Assembly (NCBI RefSeq): GCF_022458985.1
Contig: NC_061770.1
Span: 6,233,506 to 6,297,505, forward strand
Length of the DNA stretch: 64,000 bases
Direction: 5' to 3'
Source: Mugil cephalus
Lineage: Eukaryota > Chordata > Actinopteri > Mugiliformes > Mugilidae
Positions 55,845 through 64,000 of this stretch are shown here, piece after piece. The translations under genes were made by a program, and so were the position numbers. Each line of letters begins with the position of its first letter. The first letter of the stretch is position 1. The notes beneath the pieces are model-generated. The model saw nothing but the letters and a program-made list of their open reading frames with translations. It made no database searches and was not told where the DNA came from.

Positions 55845-58800
55845 TTCTAGCCGAGTCAGCTCGACCTCGGCGTCTCTCCGCTGCACGGCTCAGATCACAG
55901 CAGACATCATGGCATGGATATCACACAAAGGAAAACTGGGAGTTCACTGGACTGAAATGACATGTTGCTAGTCGCTCAAAGAGGTTCTGTAAGGAGCGCA
56001 GGTGTGGTTGCAAAACAGGAGAAGAGGGTGTGACAGACTGCAGCGAAAAATAAAGTCGCAATGAGGATTTACGGTCGCACGAATACGGTGAATGTCTGAA
56101 TGGAGTCTTTGTGCCTTCTCCATCACTGAATTTGAACTGAATTCAATCTCTGTGTTCTGGAGACGCGATGTTCTCTCTGTCGCATGGCAACTACAAAATG
56201 TCCATTTGTGCTGCAGCAGTTTGCGCTTGCTCCAAAACGTCTTCCACACAAACTCAGCTCACAAGTTATTATTCAGATTATCCTTTAATTTCCACATGGA
56301 GTGATTATTCTTTTTCTCTTTGAGACCCATTTGTAATTATCATTGTTCAGTAAGTTGTATTTTTTTAGTACAAGTGTATATAAAATATTAATGTATGTAT
56401 GTATAGACAAACGTTACTCACCTCGGTGCAGTGTCACAGCTGCATCTTGAGAAACAAAATCCAGATCCAGGTTTGCCATGTGCTTTTTATTTTTCTATCA
56501 TTTCATTCATAGTTTAATTCATTTTATTTGTTACACAAGACATTAGGCATTGTTCACGTACTAGTGATCAAACAAGGACAGTAAGTTTTCTACTACTCAG
56601 CCTGAACTATTTCTTTTTGTCGATTTCAAAGGATATTGTGAATGGAGGTTTTTAAAGGCCATACTGGATGGAAATTAAAACAGTACAACCACACACGAGG
56701 CTTTTGTTTTCAATAAATTAAAGAAAGGGGACAGTATCAGATGCCGAGAAAGGGTAGTGGGGTACAATGAGCTTCAAATAGAGTTATGTTCAAGGAGCAG
56801 TTTTCCAGTTTTATCAGATAACATGTTTCCAGGATGAAGACCACACGATGTTGCATGATGTACAGTGTGAGAGTGTGTGAGAGTACACAGCTGTCTGTGG
56901 CCGACCGTCGCTGTTTTTCCTTCCATCAAAACCTGTTTCTTAGGAATGCGAATAATCATCTTAAATCGTGATGCACCACTGGAATGATCACTAAATAAGG
57001 TAAACATGACACGGCAAATAACAAACAAAAACAAATCATTTTCTGTGTGCATCACTTTTTTTTTTCCTCAGAACATGAACTAATAGCATAGCATATTCAG
57101 CATTTGACGTGAACCTTTCCACAATACGTCAGCAAAATTCAAATAAATAGAGCATAAGACACATCAGCACCCCAAGCCTAACCTTGTTTAGAGTTAAGAG
57201 ATTGGTTGTGGTGGATAAATGCAACTGCTTCGGCTCTTCAAAGGTAACGATCTGTTTGTTTTTGGGTGTGTAACAAGCCAAGCCGCAGATCAATCTGGTT
57301 CTAAGTGTGCACTGCTGCGATATGAGAAACGCTCAGGTGTACGGTAACACTCCTGATACAGTAGGAAACGATATCCCTTCTATAGTACTCAGTCAGCTCT
57401 GCAGGGCTACATACGCCATCAATGTGAACTTTAGATGTTGTCAGTGAGCTTTGCCAATAACAGAAACACCAGTTTTGGCACAAGACTGACCTGCGACTGC
57501 CTGTTCGTTAAAACAAAGCAGTCAATTTATTCTGAAAGGGCCCGAACATTAGAGTCAGACCCCAAGTTAAGGCTACAACCAAATAAAAGCATCTCGGTTT
57601 GTACTCACCAGGCGGCACTTTGTAACTGTGGCTTCACCCTTTTGCAATGCTACAAAGTTGTTGTTTTTTTTTAAATGGTGGGAGTGTATCCAGCTTTTCC
57701 TTCTCTCACACACCTACGGATTTTGTCCTAAGGGGAATGATTTATCTCAATGACAAACACAAAGGTTGAAACAACCAAGACACAATCTGGTGCGTTCACT
57801 ATGAGCCAAAATTTCAGTCTCCGCTCTCTTCACTCAAAAGTGAAACTTTCTAAAAGTCCAATCCACAACATTCCCTGCATACATTCTTCTACCCAAAGCA
57901 CACTTCCTCACATCTCATCCTTCTTCATCACTCCTTCCAGATCATAATCCTCTCCGAGCCCCTTCTGCTCCCGACGTTCCCTTTATTTTATTTGTATTTT
58001 TTGTTCCCAACTTGAAGACCACAGTTTCAACCTCTGCTCTGTAAACTTCATAACTTCAGCCAGTGAAATGTGCACCGAATATATAGAAATAAAACTCTTC
58101 AATAATTTAAAATGTTAGAACGTAAACTATTTCAAATTGAAAACTGACATACACACGACAGAGATAAACAAAGGAACGGTTGTTTTTTTGGGGAGAGAGG
58201 TTGGGGTGGGGGGACAGTTAATAGTCACTGGTTAGCTTGCCTGCTAGCACAGGGAACACAACAGCATTGCAAAGTGAGCACTATCAGTTGACAGAACAGC
58301 CCATTTATATGTAACTTTTCATCACATTTGTTTGTTGTTTTTTTTTTTTTTTTGCCCAACCAACAGATTTTGCCAAAAGGAGCGGCGTCTATTGAAGTAA
58401 CACAGGTAAAAGACCAAGTAAGAGAAAAGTGAAAGCAGGGTTGACAGGAGTGATGCGTGGAATGGTCCAGCCTTCATACCGCAGTGTCGTTTGAGTCTAT
58501 GTACAATACTACTGTGTGTAAAAGATGCATGCATGTCCAGAGGATTCTACTCTAAGCCGTTACAGGTCCCTCATGTCAGAGCTTGCGGTGCTGTCAGTCT
58601 TCGACTCTTCCACCTAACCTCTGATATGAGGAGAAAGACGTTACAGAAAGAATGAAATGCTCTGAAATTGCCAACAACAAGTAATAAATCCACCTCTAAT
58701 GATAATAGTTAAGACATGATTATACTGTAAATTCTACAATGGAATGAAAGACCATATCAACCCTGCTTTTCTGTGACAGAGAAAAGGAGTGTGAGTATTT

Positions 58801-59063
58801 GAAAAGCGTGTATGTGTGTGTTTGTGAGCGTTTGTGTGTGTCGAGAGAGAGAGACGTGAGGAAAAGGAGGCTAACTGGCTTAAGACAGGCAGAGCCCGCG
58901 CAATCCCCCCCTCCCCTCCCCTGCCCCTCTCAATTGTTTTTAAAGCACTGTTCAAGCAGCTCCAGCCCTCTACCGCAGGCTCTGCCGCTTCTTAGCCCTC
59001 TTTCCGCCCCCTCCGCCTCCTTTCCCGGCCCCGCCCTCTCTCGGATGCCCCCCGTTCTACCGC
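55845..59063. other. Convergent 3' UTRs of itih6 and gdi1
   Basis: itih6 poly(A) signals lie at 56049-56054 and 56712-56717. gdi1, coming from the other side, has complementary signals (plus-strand TTTATT) at 57982-57987, 56523-56528 and 56486-56491. The stretch has no coding sequence, and the relatively unique sequence between 57000 and 59063 is most simply the long gdi1 3' UTR. A T run lies at 58339-58353. Confidence 0.5.
56049..56054 (+). terminator. Poly(A) signal of itih6
   Basis: AATAAA 205 bases after the itih6 stop, the first canonical signal on that strand. Confidence 0.5.
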
Positions 59064-63648
<4,585 letters not shown>

Positions 63649-63746
63649 CTGAAGGTGAAGAGGAAAAGGGAAGGAAATCAGATGACATTCGTTTCCATAA
63701 ATATTTGTAATAAGTAAATAAATGAATGCTTTATTTCATCTTCATT

Positions 63747-64000
63747 AGGGATGGGCACCAAGAACGGGTTCTTTAAAAGAACTTGTTCGAACTGGTTCAT
63801 CGATGTCATTAGCCTTCATGCTTATCGATTCCCCTTATCGATTCTTTTTGTGGCGAATCTTTACGTCGAAGCATGTCATTCATTCATGCGATGCTCAAGA
63901 CGCTATGGTGGAGAGACTGAGACTGCTTCACTTCCCCAGAAGGGACTGTAACAGCGCAACACACAACTTGTGCAGCACCGTAATTTCACCACCAGCATGC
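63747..64000. mobile_element. Possible left end of a DNA transposon, cut by the window edge
   Basis: TAGGGATGGGCACCAAGAAC followed by GGTTC and repeated TTATCGATTC motifs resembles the start of a common fish hAT-like element. Only one end is visible. Confidence 0.3.

Overview
The window is vertebrate nuclear DNA, almost certainly from a ray-finned (teleost, probably percomorph-type) fish. Genes are split by GT-AG introns, about half the window is intergenic or intronic, and the repeats are typical of teleosts: Tc1-like and hAT-like DNA transposons, a BEL/Pao LTR remnant, LINE fragments and a tRNA-headed SINE-like repeat. I find seven protein-coding genes and one clear gene fragment. I reconstructed exons by hand from splice signals and reading-frame continuity. 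No RNA genes, CRISPR array or prokaryotic features were seen.

Layout. 1-10.7 kb: gene-free, with a dead Tc1 transposon (2.4-4.3 kb). 10.8-15.3 kb (+): a five-exon CCN matricellular gene closest to CCN5/WISP2, but with a complete C-terminal cystine knot. 17.3-30.0 kb: a P2Y1-like receptor cluster (+) of two intact single-exon genes and a deleted third copy. The first two are separated by about 10 kb of transposon debris: a LINE with a SINE-like insertion, two hAT-type elements, a Tc1 remnant and a BEL/Pao remnant with its 3' LTR. 31.7-33.3 kb (-): a single-coding-exon UDP-glucuronosyltransferase of the fish UGT5 type. 38.4-45.2 kb (+): the 14-exon bifunctional enzyme gene pfkfb1. 46.2-55.8 kb (+): the 17-exon gene itih6. 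59.1-63.6 kb (-): the last six coding exons of gdi1, whose 5' exons lie beyond the right edge.

How the genes relate. They are independent housekeeping or tissue genes, not a pathway or operon. pfkfb1 sets fructose-2,6-bisphosphate and so glycolysis versus gluconeogenesis. The UGT conjugates lipophilic compounds in the ER. gdi1 recycles Rab GTPases. itih6 and ccn5 encode secreted matrix-associated proteins. The P2Y-like receptors sense extracellular ligands, probably nucleotides. In human, ITIH6 and PFKFB1 are neighbours on Xp11.2 and GDI1 is on Xq28, while CCN5 is on chromosome 20.

I found no convincing new biological system. The points most worth following are the CCN5-like gene that keeps the CT domain lost in mammals, the uneven similarity between the two P2Y genes, an acidic tyrosine-rich microexon segment in itih6, a GC-AG intron and a possible alternative first exon in pfkfb1, and three transposon insertions whose target-site duplications can be read directly.
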